DNA from: a virus | Strand: one strand, 5' to 3' | IMG/VR virus record: IMGVR_UViG_3300042446_002075 | Location: 1-47,485 of that record | Length of the DNA stretch: 47,485 nt | In this document: positions 1 to 6,234 of the stretch, piece by piece | Numbering within the stretch: position 1 is the stretch's first letter | How the letters are laid out: each line of letters starts with the position of its first letter | Translations under genes and position numbers: made by a program | Notes under the pieces: model-generated | The model's database searches: none | What the model was told of the DNA's origin: nothing | The model's input: the letters and a program-made list of their open reading frames with translations, nothing else

Positions 1-117
1 TGTTTCTTCGATTTGCATACGATAATTTCTTCCTGATCTGAACTCAATAGCGTATTGTTTATCTACTGCGAGCCGCAATAGATTTTTCAATACTTTTTGT
101 GTATTATTTTGTGCCAT
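1..117 (-). CDS. Unknown protein, N-terminal part only
   Basis: An open frame starts at the ATG at 117-115 on the minus strand and runs off the left edge of the window; 39 codons are visible (begins MAQNNTQKVLKNLLRLAV). Its start overlaps the 3' end of the upstream gene (stop at 104-106) by 14 bases, the same overlap style as the other genes in this minus-strand cluster, which supports it being real. Nothing in the visible part suggests a function. Confidence 0.5.
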   Translation of the reverse strand, partial: MAQNNTQKVLKNLLRLAVDKQYAIEFRSGRNYRMQIEET

Positions 118-457
118 TTTCAAAAAATCCTATATTTTTGAAAAATAAAACTTCTTTATGTAATAATTCCATTTTATCTTTTAAGTATGGATATGCGGTA
201 TTTGTGACCGGACGTACAGTAAATTCAGTACGCGACACACGATAATCAAATGCGACTGATCCTATACAATCTACTCTATTATAATAAATGCAAAATGATC
301 CTGCCACACAATCGTTGATCATCTTTTTCATTAATTTAATATTTTCGGTGTATCGTTCTTTATTGGTAATGCTATTGACTACACTAACCCCATAGCGTTC
401 ACGTTTACACAATTCTGCATAGACATACAGCATTTTACGCACATCATTGAGTTGCAT
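104..457 (-). CDS. Unknown phage protein, about 117 aa
   Basis: Short acidic/basic mixed protein without a recognised motif, signal peptide or membrane helix. A TTG lies two codons further upstream, but the ATG at 457 is preferred because GGGG sits about ten bases before it. The gene overlaps the end of its upstream neighbour by 14 bases and the start of its downstream neighbour by 14 bases, so the set is probably translationally coupled and read from the promoter at 1048-1076. I do not recognise a family. Confidence 0.6.
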   Translation of the reverse strand: MQLNDVRKMLYVYAELCKRERYGVSVVNSITNKERYTENIKLMKKMINDCVAGSFCIYYNRVDCIGSVAFDYRVSRTEFTVRPVTNTAYPYLKDKMELLHKEVLFFKNIGFFENGTK

Positions 458-806
458 CAGCAAGCATCCCCATATTATCCAAGTTTTCTATTTCTTCAAA
501 AACTAAAAGTAATTCTTGATTAAATTCAATGATTGTATAATTTCCATCAATATGTTCGCCATAATTAATTTCAGAACTTACATATTCTAGAATACCAATT
601 TTATTAAATGGTATTCTTGGATTATAGATATTAATTGTGCAATATTCAATTGTATTCAAAATTTCAAATAAGTCTTGATACGATATATCATACGAGAATA
701 AAATTTGTTTATTATGGTTATTATTTTCTATTACTTCGATTATATATTTCTTTTGAATCAAAATATAAACATACTTTTCAAAATGTTGATTATTATTCGT
801 TGGCAT
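444..806 (-). CDS. Unknown phage protein, 120 aa
   Basis: AT-rich gene rich in Ile, Asn and Glu; the N-terminus is MPTNNNQHFEKYVYIL and the rest looks like a small alpha/beta fold with many aromatic and hydrophobic strands. There is no Cys/His cluster, no signal peptide and no membrane segment. The start overlaps the stop of the gene at 793-996 by 14 bases and the end overlaps the next gene, so it is the middle member of a coupled minus-strand series. Function unknown. Confidence 0.65.
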   Translation of the reverse strand: MPTNNNQHFEKYVYILIQKKYIIEVIENNNHNKQILFSYDISYQDLFEILNTIEYCTINIYNPRIPFNKIGILEYVSSEINYGEHIDGNYTIIEFNQELLLVFEEIENLDNMGMLADATQ

Positions 807-996
807 AATTCCACCCAGTATCTAAACCACTAAACCACCAGCCTGTTTCGCCTTCTAATAGTTTTTTTGCAGCAATACTATCAGTTAAAATACTTTCGGT
901 ATAAATGAGCATATCCCGCTCGAATTGATCGGCGGGAATATAATATACCATTTTATCAGCAGTTATGAACCGCTTGTATAAATCTTTATCCATCAT
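793..996 (-). CDS. Unknown small protein, 67 aa
   Basis: First gene of the coupled minus-strand series ending at the left edge. A sigma70-like promoter (1048-1076) lies just upstream, giving a leader of about 45 bases. Two ATG codons stand in tandem at the start (MMDKDLYKRF); GGA about eight bases before the first serves as the ribosome site. The C-terminal half is rich in Trp and Gly (ETGWWFSGLDTGW). No family recognised; too small to guess a role. Confidence 0.65.
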   Translation of the reverse strand: MMDKDLYKRFITADKMVYYIPADQFERDMLIYTESILTDSIAAKKLLEGETGWWFSGLDTGWNYANE

Positions 997-1047
997 TTAA
1001 TCCATTCCAACTTGTAACGATAGCAATATAGTCGGTTGCCTTGCATG

Positions 1048-1076
1048 ATATTACATCACACAAGGCATTATGTCAA
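1048..1076 (-). promoter_or_regulatory. Sigma70-like promoter inside an inverted repeat
   Basis: On the minus strand TTGACA (1076-1071), 17 bases, TAATAT (1053-1048). The spacer and the start of the transcript form a 13-bp inverted repeat with two G-T pairs (arms at about 1055-1067 and 1037-1049, five-base loop), centred on the -10 box. The right arm would be the first part of the RNA, whereas the left arm is upstream of the start. It could be a repressor site, or a hairpin that forms only in read-through RNA. Serves the genes from 996 leftwards. Confidence 0.65.
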
Positions 1077-1088
1077 CACATCAAATGA

Positions 1089-1379
1089 TCAGACTGGATC
1101 ACCTTTTGCTTCATTTTGAATTTCTTCAATTTCTGTTGGAAGTTCAACACAGGTATAAAATACCTTTACCGAATCTTGTCCAGTAGATTGCAGAATGTCA
1201 ACCAATAATTGACCGCCGTTATGACAATTTTTTTCCATTTCTGCAAGAGTATTGCCTTTTCCATTAGCCATAACACCAGACTGAATCACATCACCGGGAA
1301 TATACTTTTCCCCTTCCCAGTCTGGTGGCGAATATGCAAGAGCAATAATTGTAATATAAACAAACCAGCCAGTTTCCAT
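1089..1379 (-). CDS. Unknown small exported or membrane-linked protein, 96 aa
   Basis: Begins METGWFVYITIIALAYSPPDWEGE: a short hydrophobic stretch near the N-terminus (about residues 5-17) that could be a weak membrane anchor or signal, followed by a polar, acidic domain with two Cys residues (about positions 52 and 77). AAAGGA lies about 11 bases before the ATG. It lies downstream of the glycosyltransferase on the same strand, past the hairpin at 1405-1432, and before the promoter at 1048-1076. No family recognised. Confidence 0.6.
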   Translation of the reverse strand: METGWFVYITIIALAYSPPDWEGEKYIPGDVIQSGVMANGKGNTLAEMEKNCHNGGQLLVDILQSTGQDSVKVFYTCVELPTEIEEIQNEAKGDPV

Positions 1380-1404
1380 TTTTGTTTTCCTTTTGTTGTG
1401 TTAA

Positions 1405-1432
1405 GTTAATACAGAACTACATCTGTATTAAC
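1405..1432 (-). terminator. Hairpin at the end of the glycosyltransferase gene
   Basis: Perfect 11-bp inverted repeat (GTTAATACAGA / TCTGTATTAAC) with a six-base loop, overlapping the TAG stop of the glycosyltransferase. No U-run follows in the minus direction, so it may protect the 3' end of the mRNA or act as a weak terminator rather than a classical intrinsic terminator. Confidence 0.5.
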
Positions 1433-2448
1433 TATCTTGCCTTTATCAAAATATTGATGAACTGCTCGTAGCAATTCTCCCACGTCCATTTTCTTGATTT
1501 GTCATATATCACTTCTCGATCTAAGTAAAGACATTTGTTGACAGCCTCTGTCAAATCTTCCGACATATAACCAGTGATTCCGTTTTCAATAATGTCTTTT
1601 GGTCCTGTTACTGGATATGCAGCAACAGGTGTTCCACAAGCAAGTGCTTCTATATTGACTACGCCGAAAGTGTCAGCCTTTGATGGAAAAACAAATACAG
1701 TTGCTTTCCTGTAGTAATCACCAAGCTCTTTTCCAGTTTTCTTACCGACAAATAAAACATCTGGATATCTCTTTTTGAGTGTTTCAAGATACGGTCCATC
1801 ACCCACAAGTACTTTTTTAGCATTAGGAATATAAATTGAGCAAAAATCATCAAGACCCTTTTCCTGACTTACTCTGCTTACGCATAGAAGCGTAATATTC
1901 TGATCAATATTTGTGCTGGTATTTGATGGATAGAAAATATCTCGGTCAACGCCACGAGTCCATGATCTGATGTCTTGTGTAAAACCCTTATCTTTTAATT
2001 CCTGAACCATGCTATCAGTAGTTGTAAGAATAACAGAAGACCCCTGATATAATTTTCGTATTAACTTCCATCCAAGATCAACAGGAATAAATGACCACTT
2101 AGCATTGATAAATTCGGGAAACTTTGTATGACACGATGTTGAAAACGGAATTCCTAATCTTATACAAGTTCTAATAAAAGATATTCCAAGTGTGCCTTCT
2201 GGTGTTGCAATATGTATATGATCCCACTTTTGTTTTTTGAGAAGTTTTCGTATATGAAACGGATTTGGTAAACCAATTTCAATTTCTGGATAGAACCAAA
2301 GCGAAAATCTTATCTTGCAACGGCGAGGATGATAGACATGAATTGTATCACCATTTTTCCTTGCTTGATAAACTAAGTTGGAAAGGGTAGTTACAACTCC
2401 GTTTACTTGTGGATGCCAAGCATCAGTAATCAGTAGTATCTTGCTCAT
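1432..2448 (-). CDS. GT4-family glycosyltransferase (glycolipid type)
   Basis: 338 aa, the usual length for a GT-B fold GT4 enzyme. The N-terminus has the WHPQVNGVVTTL signature (residues 11-22) typical of diacylglycerol/glycolipid glycosyltransferases such as SqdX- and MgtA-type enzymes; the C-terminal half has a nucleotide-sugar binding pattern with VGDGP and the E-x7-E type motif in DTFGVVNIEALACGTPV. It would transfer a sugar from a nucleotide donor to a membrane lipid or to lipid A/LPS; the acceptor is not visible. Its start overlaps the end of the LpxH-like gene by 26 bases, so the two are co-translated and probably act on the same envelope lipid. A phage copy suggests remodelling of the host surface during infection. 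The family call is firm; the substrate is inference. Confidence 0.9.
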   Translation of the reverse strand: MSKILLITDAWHPQVNGVVTTLSNLVYQARKNGDTIHVYHPRRCKIRFSLWFYPEIEIGLPNPFHIRKLLKKQKWDHIHIATPEGTLGISFIRTCIRLGIPFSTSCHTKFPEFINAKWSFIPVDLGWKLIRKLYQGSSVILTTTDSMVQELKDKGFTQDIRSWTRGVDRDIFYPSNTSTNIDQNITLLCVSRVSQEKGLDDFCSIYIPNAKKVLVGDGPYLETLKKRYPDVLFVGKKTGKELGDYYRKATVFVFPSKADTFGVVNIEALACGTPVAAYPVTGPKDIIENGITGYMSEDLTEAVNKCLYLDREVIYDKSRKWTWENCYEQFINILIKAR

Positions 2449-3187
2449 ATTTTTCCATTCTATATTCTAGTACTTCAAAGCTTCCATCTATATGTTCAAG
2501 TAGTGCTGTTCCAGATTCAACCCAATCTCCACAATTCATATATTCTATTCCATTGATGTCTTTTATAGCTGCGACATGAATATGACCACATATAATTCCA
2601 TCGTATTTTTCTTCAATGCAGTATTCGGAAAGTTTAACTTCAAAGTTATTGATGAAGTTCAACGCTTCTTTGGTATTCTGTTTAAGCCACTTACTAAGGC
2701 TCCAATATTCCATACCTAACATATTACGAACTTTATTAAAGTGAATGTTAACCCAAATCATAAAGTTGTATGCAACATCTCCTATGTGCATCAACCATTT
2801 ATTATCAAGCATCAGCGAATCGAAGAAGTCTCCGTGTATGATTAGATATCTTTTTTCGTTTATTGCTTTATAGTCAATTCGATCAAGAAGTTGTATGTTT
2901 CCTATTTCAATGTCAAATTGAAGAAATTTACGAAATGCTTCGTCGTGGTTGCCAAGTATATAATATACCTTCGTACCTCTTTTTGCAGCAGTCAATATAC
3001 GTCTTATAACATTTGCATGACTTTGTGGGAAAAACCATCTTTTTCTTAGTTGCCATCCGTCTATAACGTCACCAACAAGGAAAAGATTTTCGCATGTATT
3101 TGTCTTTAAAAAGGAACAGAGGGAATCTGCTTGACACCCTCTGGACCCTAAGTGTATATCGGAAATGAAAATACTATTATAATGCAA
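2423..3187 (-). CDS. LpxH-like metallophosphoesterase
   Basis: 254 aa calcineurin-like phosphoesterase with all metal-binding motifs in order: SDIHLG (D10, H12), GDVIDGW (D40), LGNHDE (N80, H81), HGDFFD and GHIH near the C-terminus. This pattern and length match the UDP-2,3-diacylglucosamine pyrophosphatase (LpxH) group of lipid A synthesis and its relatives that sit beside GT4 genes in bacterial genomes. The start is a TTG at 3187-3185 with AGAGG seven bases upstream; no ATG occurs before the first catalytic motif, so the TTG start is needed. A TATAAATA late-type promoter lies about 30 bases upstream. Overlaps the glycosyltransferase by 26 bases. Activity on lipid A precursors is inferred from family and context. 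Confidence 0.88.
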   Translation of the reverse strand: MHYNSIFISDIHLGSRGCQADSLCSFLKTNTCENLFLVGDVIDGWQLRKRWFFPQSHANVIRRILTAAKRGTKVYYILGNHDEAFRKFLQFDIEIGNIQLLDRIDYKAINEKRYLIIHGDFFDSLMLDNKWLMHIGDVAYNFMIWVNIHFNKVRNMLGMEYWSLSKWLKQNTKEALNFINNFEVKLSEYCIEEKYDGIICGHIHVAAIKDINGIEYMNCGDWVESGTALLEHIDGSFEVLEYRMEKYEQDTTDY

Positions 3188-3216
3188 GATATTACCTCTT
3201 GTTTTTACTCACTTGA

Positions 3217-3224
3217 TATTTATA
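3217..3224 (-). promoter_or_regulatory. T4-type late promoter box TATAAATA
   Basis: Exact TATAAATA on the minus strand, about 30 bases before the TTG start of the LpxH-like gene. In T4 this is the whole late promoter, read by the gp55-sigma/clamp system. No -35 element is visible. It would place the lipid-modifying pair under late control. Confidence 0.5.
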
Positions 3225-3278
3225 TAGTTACACGACAGAATCCAATAGACAATGGAATCATAGACCAATATTAAGAAG

Positions 3279-3325
3279 AACGCAACACATTGCGTTTCGT
3301 GCATAGATAATTAATCCATGCACGA
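3279..3325 (-). other. Two adjacent hairpins after the HNH gene
   Basis: AACGCAA/TTGCGTT (3279-3285 with 3290-3296) and TCGTGCAT/ATGCACGA (3297-3304 with 3318-3325) stand back to back 25-70 bases downstream of the HNH gene stop. Neither has a clear U-run. Likely transcript-end structures separating the HNH gene from the lipid pair. Confidence 0.45.
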
Positions 3326-3350
3326 TACAGGTCGCCATTTTTTCATTTTA

Positions 3351-3914
3351 TCAACACGGTTCAAGTTCCTTACCATATTTTTCAGTCAATTCCGCACGAC
3401 ATTCAGCAGAAATTGATCGGGTCAATGTATGCATCCATTGTGAAAAACTGTATTGATTTCCTTTTGAATCTTTCCATCCATTCTTTTCAAATTCTTCTGC
3501 ACGTTTGCGATAACGCCGCTCTCTTGCCAACCGCTGCGATTCTCGCACACTCAGCTTTGTTCCTTCTGGATTTCCCTTGCCAGACATAAACACATCAATA
3601 TCGGTGACGCCACGCCGTGTATTGCACCGCTCACAGGCCATTGCAAGGTTTTCCATATCATCGCTACCGCCTTTTGAACGGGGAATAATATGTTCAACTG
3701 TTGCACTATTTGATTTGCCGCGAAGATGTGTAGCATCACAGCCACACCAACAACAATGCCAATTTTGTGCTTCTGCAAGTCGCGTCCGCACATAAATGCG
3801 AACAGACAATTCATATTTCAATTCACTATATTTTGGATTACGATACTTTTTCCAAAATGGATCATCCAATGCTGGCGGCATTTCGTGGATGATAAGAGGA
3901 AGATTGATTTGCAT
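3351..3914 (-). CDS. HNH endonuclease
   Basis: 187 aa from the ATG at 3914, chosen because GGAG stands seven bases upstream and the stop of the upstream gene lies one base before it; an upstream in-frame start would overlap that gene heavily. The core has CCWCGC (C54/C57), [11 protein letters not shown] (H75) and ACERCN (C94, C97, N98), i.e. an HNH beta-beta-alpha-metal fold with two CxxC zinc knuckles. It would nick or cleave DNA; in phages such genes are free-standing homing nucleases or packaging helpers. It is far from the terminase here and has higher GC than the phage core, so a mobile-type nuclease is more likely. The specific role is open. Confidence 0.85.
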   Translation of the reverse strand: MQINLPLIIHEMPPALDDPFWKKYRNPKYSELKYELSVRIYVRTRLAEAQNWHCCWCGCDATHLRGKSNSATVEHIIPRSKGGSDDMENLAMACERCNTRRGVTDIDVFMSGKGNPEGTKLSVRESQRLARERRYRKRAEEFEKNGWKDSKGNQYSFSQWMHTLTRSISAECRAELTEKYGKELEPC

Positions 3915-3915
3915 T

Positions 3916-4194
3916 TTACATGCTCCAATATGTTTCAGAAGCAGGCGACATATAGATGGGAGTATTGACAGGTTCTTGATAGTCAAGCCCACTCATCAGA
4001 TTTTTGCGAGTAACTTTCTTTTCCACATTGGCATAGAAATTGGTCGCATCAGTGATGGAATAGTCATCCACATTGATAGCAATTTTTTTGCTATACCGTG
4101 TGAGTGCCGCCTTTGCTGCACCTTTGGTAGCATAGGTCTGGCTGTTACGTTCCAGCAAGATCGTGGTATCGGTGTTGTAAACTACAAAAGCCAT
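3916..4194 (-). CDS. Unknown protein, 92 aa
   Basis: Start taken at the ATG at 4194 ([14 protein letters not shown]), which has AAGGAA eight bases upstream; the frame is open further but without a better ribosome site. The protein has alternating strands and basic patches ([14 protein letters not shown]), resembling small phage proteins of the 'AAKAAxTR' type, but no known motif. It is coupled to the HNH gene, one base separating its stop from the next start. Confidence 0.65.
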   Translation of the reverse strand: MAFVVYNTDTTILLERNSQTYATKGAAKAALTRYSKKIAINVDDYSITDATNFYANVEKKVTRKNLMSGLDYQEPVNTPIYMSPASETYWSM

Positions 4195-4252
4195 TTTGCG
4201 TTCCTTCGTTTCCATACACATGCATAGCATGATTCGATATGACGTGTCAAAC

Positions 4253-4280
4253 GAAAAAGGCGAGGTTTCCCCCGCCTTTT
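4253..4280 (-). terminator. Rho-independent terminator, minus strand
   Basis: On the minus strand AAGGCG, a G-rich loop region and CGCCTT followed by TTTCG; on the plus strand the same stem is followed by TTTTCTTC, so it may work both ways. It ends the tRNA/small-membrane-protein transcript and lies just before the gene at 3916-4194. The stem resembles the terminator at 46791. Confidence 0.65.
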
Positions 4281-4284
4281 CTTC

Positions 4285-4442
4285 TTATTTCAACCACGAA
4301 AGATGCAATGCAGTCAGCATAGAACCAAGGGTAAAAATAACCCCATACAATACTGTTTGTGCATTTACACCGCCAAAGACATGCTGCCGATGATAAATCC
4401 AACAGATATGACGGCAGAATGAATAATAAATTTCTTTTTCAT
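4285..4442 (-). pseudogene. Small two-helix membrane protein, reading frame broken by one base
   Basis: From the ATG at 4442 (AGGA eight bases upstream) the frame reads MKKKFIIHSAVISVGFIIGS then stops at 4365-4367 after 25 codons. In the next frame, starting at the same GTCTTTGGCGG site, it continues as GGVNAQTVLYGVIFTLGSML and ends in LHLSWLK with a stop at 4285-4287. Joined, the two halves make a 52-residue protein with two membrane helices, like its neighbour at 5232-5447. The shift falls in a short T run, so it may be a one-base deletion, an assembly error or a -1 frameshift. Confidence 0.45.
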
Positions 4443-4483
4443 TTCCATTTTCCTTTTTGTTGTGGTTGATATAACGTTATTAT

Positions 4484-4560
4484 TGGTAGACCCTTTCGGA
4501 CTCGAACCGAAATATTCAATCTTATGAGGATTGTTCATTCACCAGTTATGATAAAGGTCC
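4484..4560 (-). tRNA. tRNA with CAU anticodon (Met, or Ile2 if modified)
   Basis: 77-base cloverleaf on the minus strand with CCA encoded: acceptor GGACCTT/AGGGTCT, D stem TCAT/ATGA, anticodon stem CAATC/GATTG around loop CTCATAA (anticodon CAT), T stem TTCGG/CCGAA with loop TTCGAGT. It lacks the GGG/CCC anticodon stem of an initiator tRNA. The C4-G69 and C5-G68 acceptor pairs are those that mark tRNA-Ile2 for TilS in E. coli, and a TilS-like gene lies at 43836, so this may read AUA rather than AUG. A further 10-bp flanking stem (4475-4484 with 4564-4573) probably guides processing. Confidence 0.88.
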
Positions 4561-4586
4561 ACTAATAATAACGGTATTAAGAGAAT

Positions 4587-4680
4587 TGGTAGGGATGGTG
4601 GGATTCGAACCCACAATGTGATCATTAATCAGTGAGGCATTTTAAGTGCCTTGCGTTTCAACCAGTTTCGCCACATCCCC
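4587..4680 (-). tRNA. tRNA-Leu (UAA)
   Basis: 94-base cloverleaf on the minus strand with encoded CCA: acceptor GGGGATG/CATCCCT, anticodon stem AGGCA/TGCCT around CTTAAAA (anticodon TAA), a long class II variable arm, and T arm GTGGG-TTCGAAT-CCCAC. It reads UUA, a codon used heavily in this AT-rich genome. It lies upstream of the CAU tRNA and downstream of the structured non-coding region, so all three may be cut from one transcript. Confidence 0.93.
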
Positions 4681-4689
4681 GCACGATTT

Positions 4690-5176
4690 GAGTCTTTTTT
4701 ATGGTCATACTCAGGACCGTCTACTCTATACTTAATTACATTCTATCTAAGGTGCTTACTTACTACTATCGCGTTTCATCATGTCGTCACTATGGCACAG
4801 CATTTTGATTCGGTCAAGCTAGTTTTCAGGCATTGCAGGCTCACCCTGCTTAGATTAATCGCCACGTCATGATTAGCATTCCTCTGGTTTATTTTCTAAG
4901 GATTGACCGATTGACGACTTCGGTATGTTTTCGTCTTTCTATGTGTTGCTATACTAATAATAAAATTAGCGTTTTACGGTTGATCGCGAGATTTATACAT
5001 GAACTTCATGGTAGTCTCCATAGCGTTGCGGTTGACTGATAGAAAACACTGTTATTTTGTTCGGGTGAGCCACGTCCCTACACTATAGGCTCTATTATGA
5101 GACAAATTATTAAAGATTACACTAGGGCGAGTCTCGAATTTTAATCATATTTAGTACACCTTGTTTTGCTTTCCGT
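4690..5176 (-). ncRNA. Candidate structured non-coding RNA upstream of the tRNAs
   Basis: About 500 bases between the tRNA-Leu gene and the gene at 5232 hold no credible coding frame longer than about 11 codons. A sigma70-like promoter (5183-5211) points into it. On the minus strand it can form a hairpin GCAGG/CCTGC (4835-4849), an enclosing 8-bp helix (4810-4817 with 4903-4910), a CTAAT/ATTAG hairpin, and a 9-base pairing between 4838-4846 and 5063-5071 that competes both with the hairpin and with a local GAGCC/GGCTC stem (5067-5092). This alternative pairing looks like a structured or switching RNA. It may simply be a processed tRNA leader. No known RNA family is recognised. Confidence 0.4.
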
Positions 5177-5182
5177 AAGACA

Positions 5183-5211
5183 GTTTTAGTCGATTCGGCG
5201 GATAGTGTCAA
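5183..5211 (-). promoter_or_regulatory. Sigma70-like promoter for the non-coding RNA/tRNA transcript
   Basis: Minus strand TTGACA (5211-5206), 17 bases, TAAAAC (5188-5183). It lies 20 bases after the stop of the gene at 5232-5447 and reads toward the tRNAs. Confidence 0.55.
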
Positions 5212-5231
5212 CAAGTATTTTCGTTATCGTG

Positions 5232-5447
5232 TCAGCCCCACAGATAAATCCCAGATGCAACCCAGACCACAATAAGAAAAAGCATACGCCCATTCATATA
5301 TGCAGTACCGCGAGGATAACCAGATACACGATAAAGATCAGACATTCTTTTATTGTGTTTCCTATTGACAATTGCATCAGCAATCAACAGCAGAAAAACA
5401 ATAGAAGTAATAGTAAACCCAGAATACGCTACAACAGTTGAAAACAT
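5232..5447 (-). CDS. Small membrane protein with two helices, 71 aa
   Basis: Two hydrophobic segments (about residues 5-26, and 53-70) separated by a basic loop with NRKHNKR; predicted topology places the loop in the cytoplasm. AAAGGA lies eight bases before the ATG. It sits between the regulator-like gene at 5595-6008 and the tRNA transcript promoter. Similar in build to the broken gene at 4285-4442. It could be a holin-like or superinfection-exclusion-type membrane protein, but the sequence alone does not decide this. Confidence 0.7.
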   Translation of the reverse strand: MFSTVVAYSGFTITSIVFLLLIADAIVNRKHNKRMSDLYRVSGYPRGTAYMNGRMLFLIVVWVASGIYLWG

Positions 5448-5550
5448 TTTATTTCCTTTCAGATGTTAGAATCGCATGACTACATACAATATATCATGAC
5501 AGCGAGTGTGCCGCAACAGATTTTTTAGCATTGTCTTACAAAAAGAATAT

Positions 5551-5574
5551 AAAAAAGGGGGCATAAGCCCCCTT
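5551..5574 (-). terminator. Rho-independent terminator, minus strand
   Basis: GGGGGC-TTAT-GCCCCC followed by TTTTTT on the minus strand, immediately downstream of the gene at 5595-6008. A classical strong intrinsic terminator. Confidence 0.88.
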
Positions 5575-5594
5575 GTGTTCTTGTGATTGTTAAC

Positions 5595-6008
5595 TTATTC
5601 GGTAACAAGTTCCCGATTTTCGATTTGTTCAGCTTCGGCTTGTTCAGCTTCCATTTCTTCCGCTTCCGCTTCTGCAATTTCTTCGGCTTCGGTCGGTTCA
5701 CCGATCATCTTGCGACCCGCATCAGTCAGCATATAGCCTTTGGCTGGCCGTCCACGAGTTTCTGCCTTGATATCAAAGGTTTTCAGATAACCAAGTTGAA
5801 CAAGTTGGTTCATCAACGGGCGAGAAGGAATTTCTTCCTTGTCATCAATAAAGATTGCAGTCAAAGCACGCACGATGTTCTTTTTTTCTGCAAAGAGTGC
5901 TTTTGGACCCCGCTTTGTGCCAGTTGCGGCAACTTTTGCATTCTTTTCGATTTCGGCAATCACATTTTCGGTGACAGCATCAACCACGGATTCATCAACA
6001 GTGTTCAT
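5595..6008 (-). CDS. Winged-helix-like DNA-binding protein with acidic tail, 137 aa
   Basis: Start chosen at the ATG at 6008 (MNTVDESVVDAVTEN) because AGAGGA stands nine bases upstream; the frame is open upstream but without a ribosome site. Residues 30-110 carry a basic region (GTKRGPKALFAEKK) and a segment RGRPAKGYMLTDAGRKMIG that looks like the wing and last helix of a winged helix-turn-helix. The last 30 residues are a Glu/Ala-rich tail (EEIAEAEAEEMEAEQAEAE). It has its own promoter (6053-6081) and a strong terminator, and higher GC than its neighbours. A transcription regulator is likely; the target is unknown. Confidence 0.65.
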   Translation of the reverse strand: MNTVDESVVDAVTENVIAEIEKNAKVAATGTKRGPKALFAEKKNIVRALTAIFIDDKEEIPSRPLMNQLVQLGYLKTFDIKAETRGRPAKGYMLTDAGRKMIGEPTEAEEIAEAEAEEMEAEQAEAEQIENRELVTE

Positions 6009-6052
6009 GTCTATTTCCTCTATATGGGGCATCATCGCCCTTCGGTAACACT

Positions 6053-6081
6053 CTTTTAGCTCTCGAATCACCCCATGTCAA
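6053..6081 (-). promoter_or_regulatory. Sigma70-like promoter, minus strand
   Basis: TTGACA (6081-6076), 17 bases, TAAAAG (6058-6053), upstream of the regulator-like gene and divergent from the late promoter at 6198. The -10 is far from consensus. Confidence 0.45.
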
Positions 6082-6197
6082 TATGTATTTTCATTGTTAA
6101 TGCAGATAGTGATACATAATGCAGAACCTAGTTTCGTCGGTATTGTATGAATAACCAACAAAATATAATAAATCTAGTCTAAAAAACGCAAAAAAAA

Positions 6198-6205
6198 TAT
6201 AAATA
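6198..6205 (+). promoter_or_regulatory. T4-type late promoter box TATAAATA
   Basis: Exact TATAAATA 29 bases before the tail tube start, embedded in an A-rich stretch. Right place for late transcription of tail and packaging genes. Confidence 0.65.
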
Positions 6206-6234
6206 AAGTAAAGCGAATTCCAAAGGAGAGACAG

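Noticed and set aside
3796-4227. Plus-strand frames over the HNH region
   Set aside because: They oppose genes with clear HNH motifs and good ribosome sites and show no domain pattern.
4681-5231. More tRNA genes in the non-coding stretch
   Set aside because: Both strands were searched for a T-loop with paired stem plus acceptor; TTCGA-like pieces occur but without matching stems.
4681-5231. Several mini-frames with ribosome-like sites (for example ATG at about 5010 on the minus strand, 11 codons)
   Set aside because: Too short, not coupled to other genes; chance in a 550-base AT-rich stretch is likely.
5583-6059. Plus-strand frame opposite the regulator-like gene
   Set aside because: Phe-rich composition caused by the Glu/Ala codons of the minus-strand gene; the minus gene has promoter, ribosome site and terminator.
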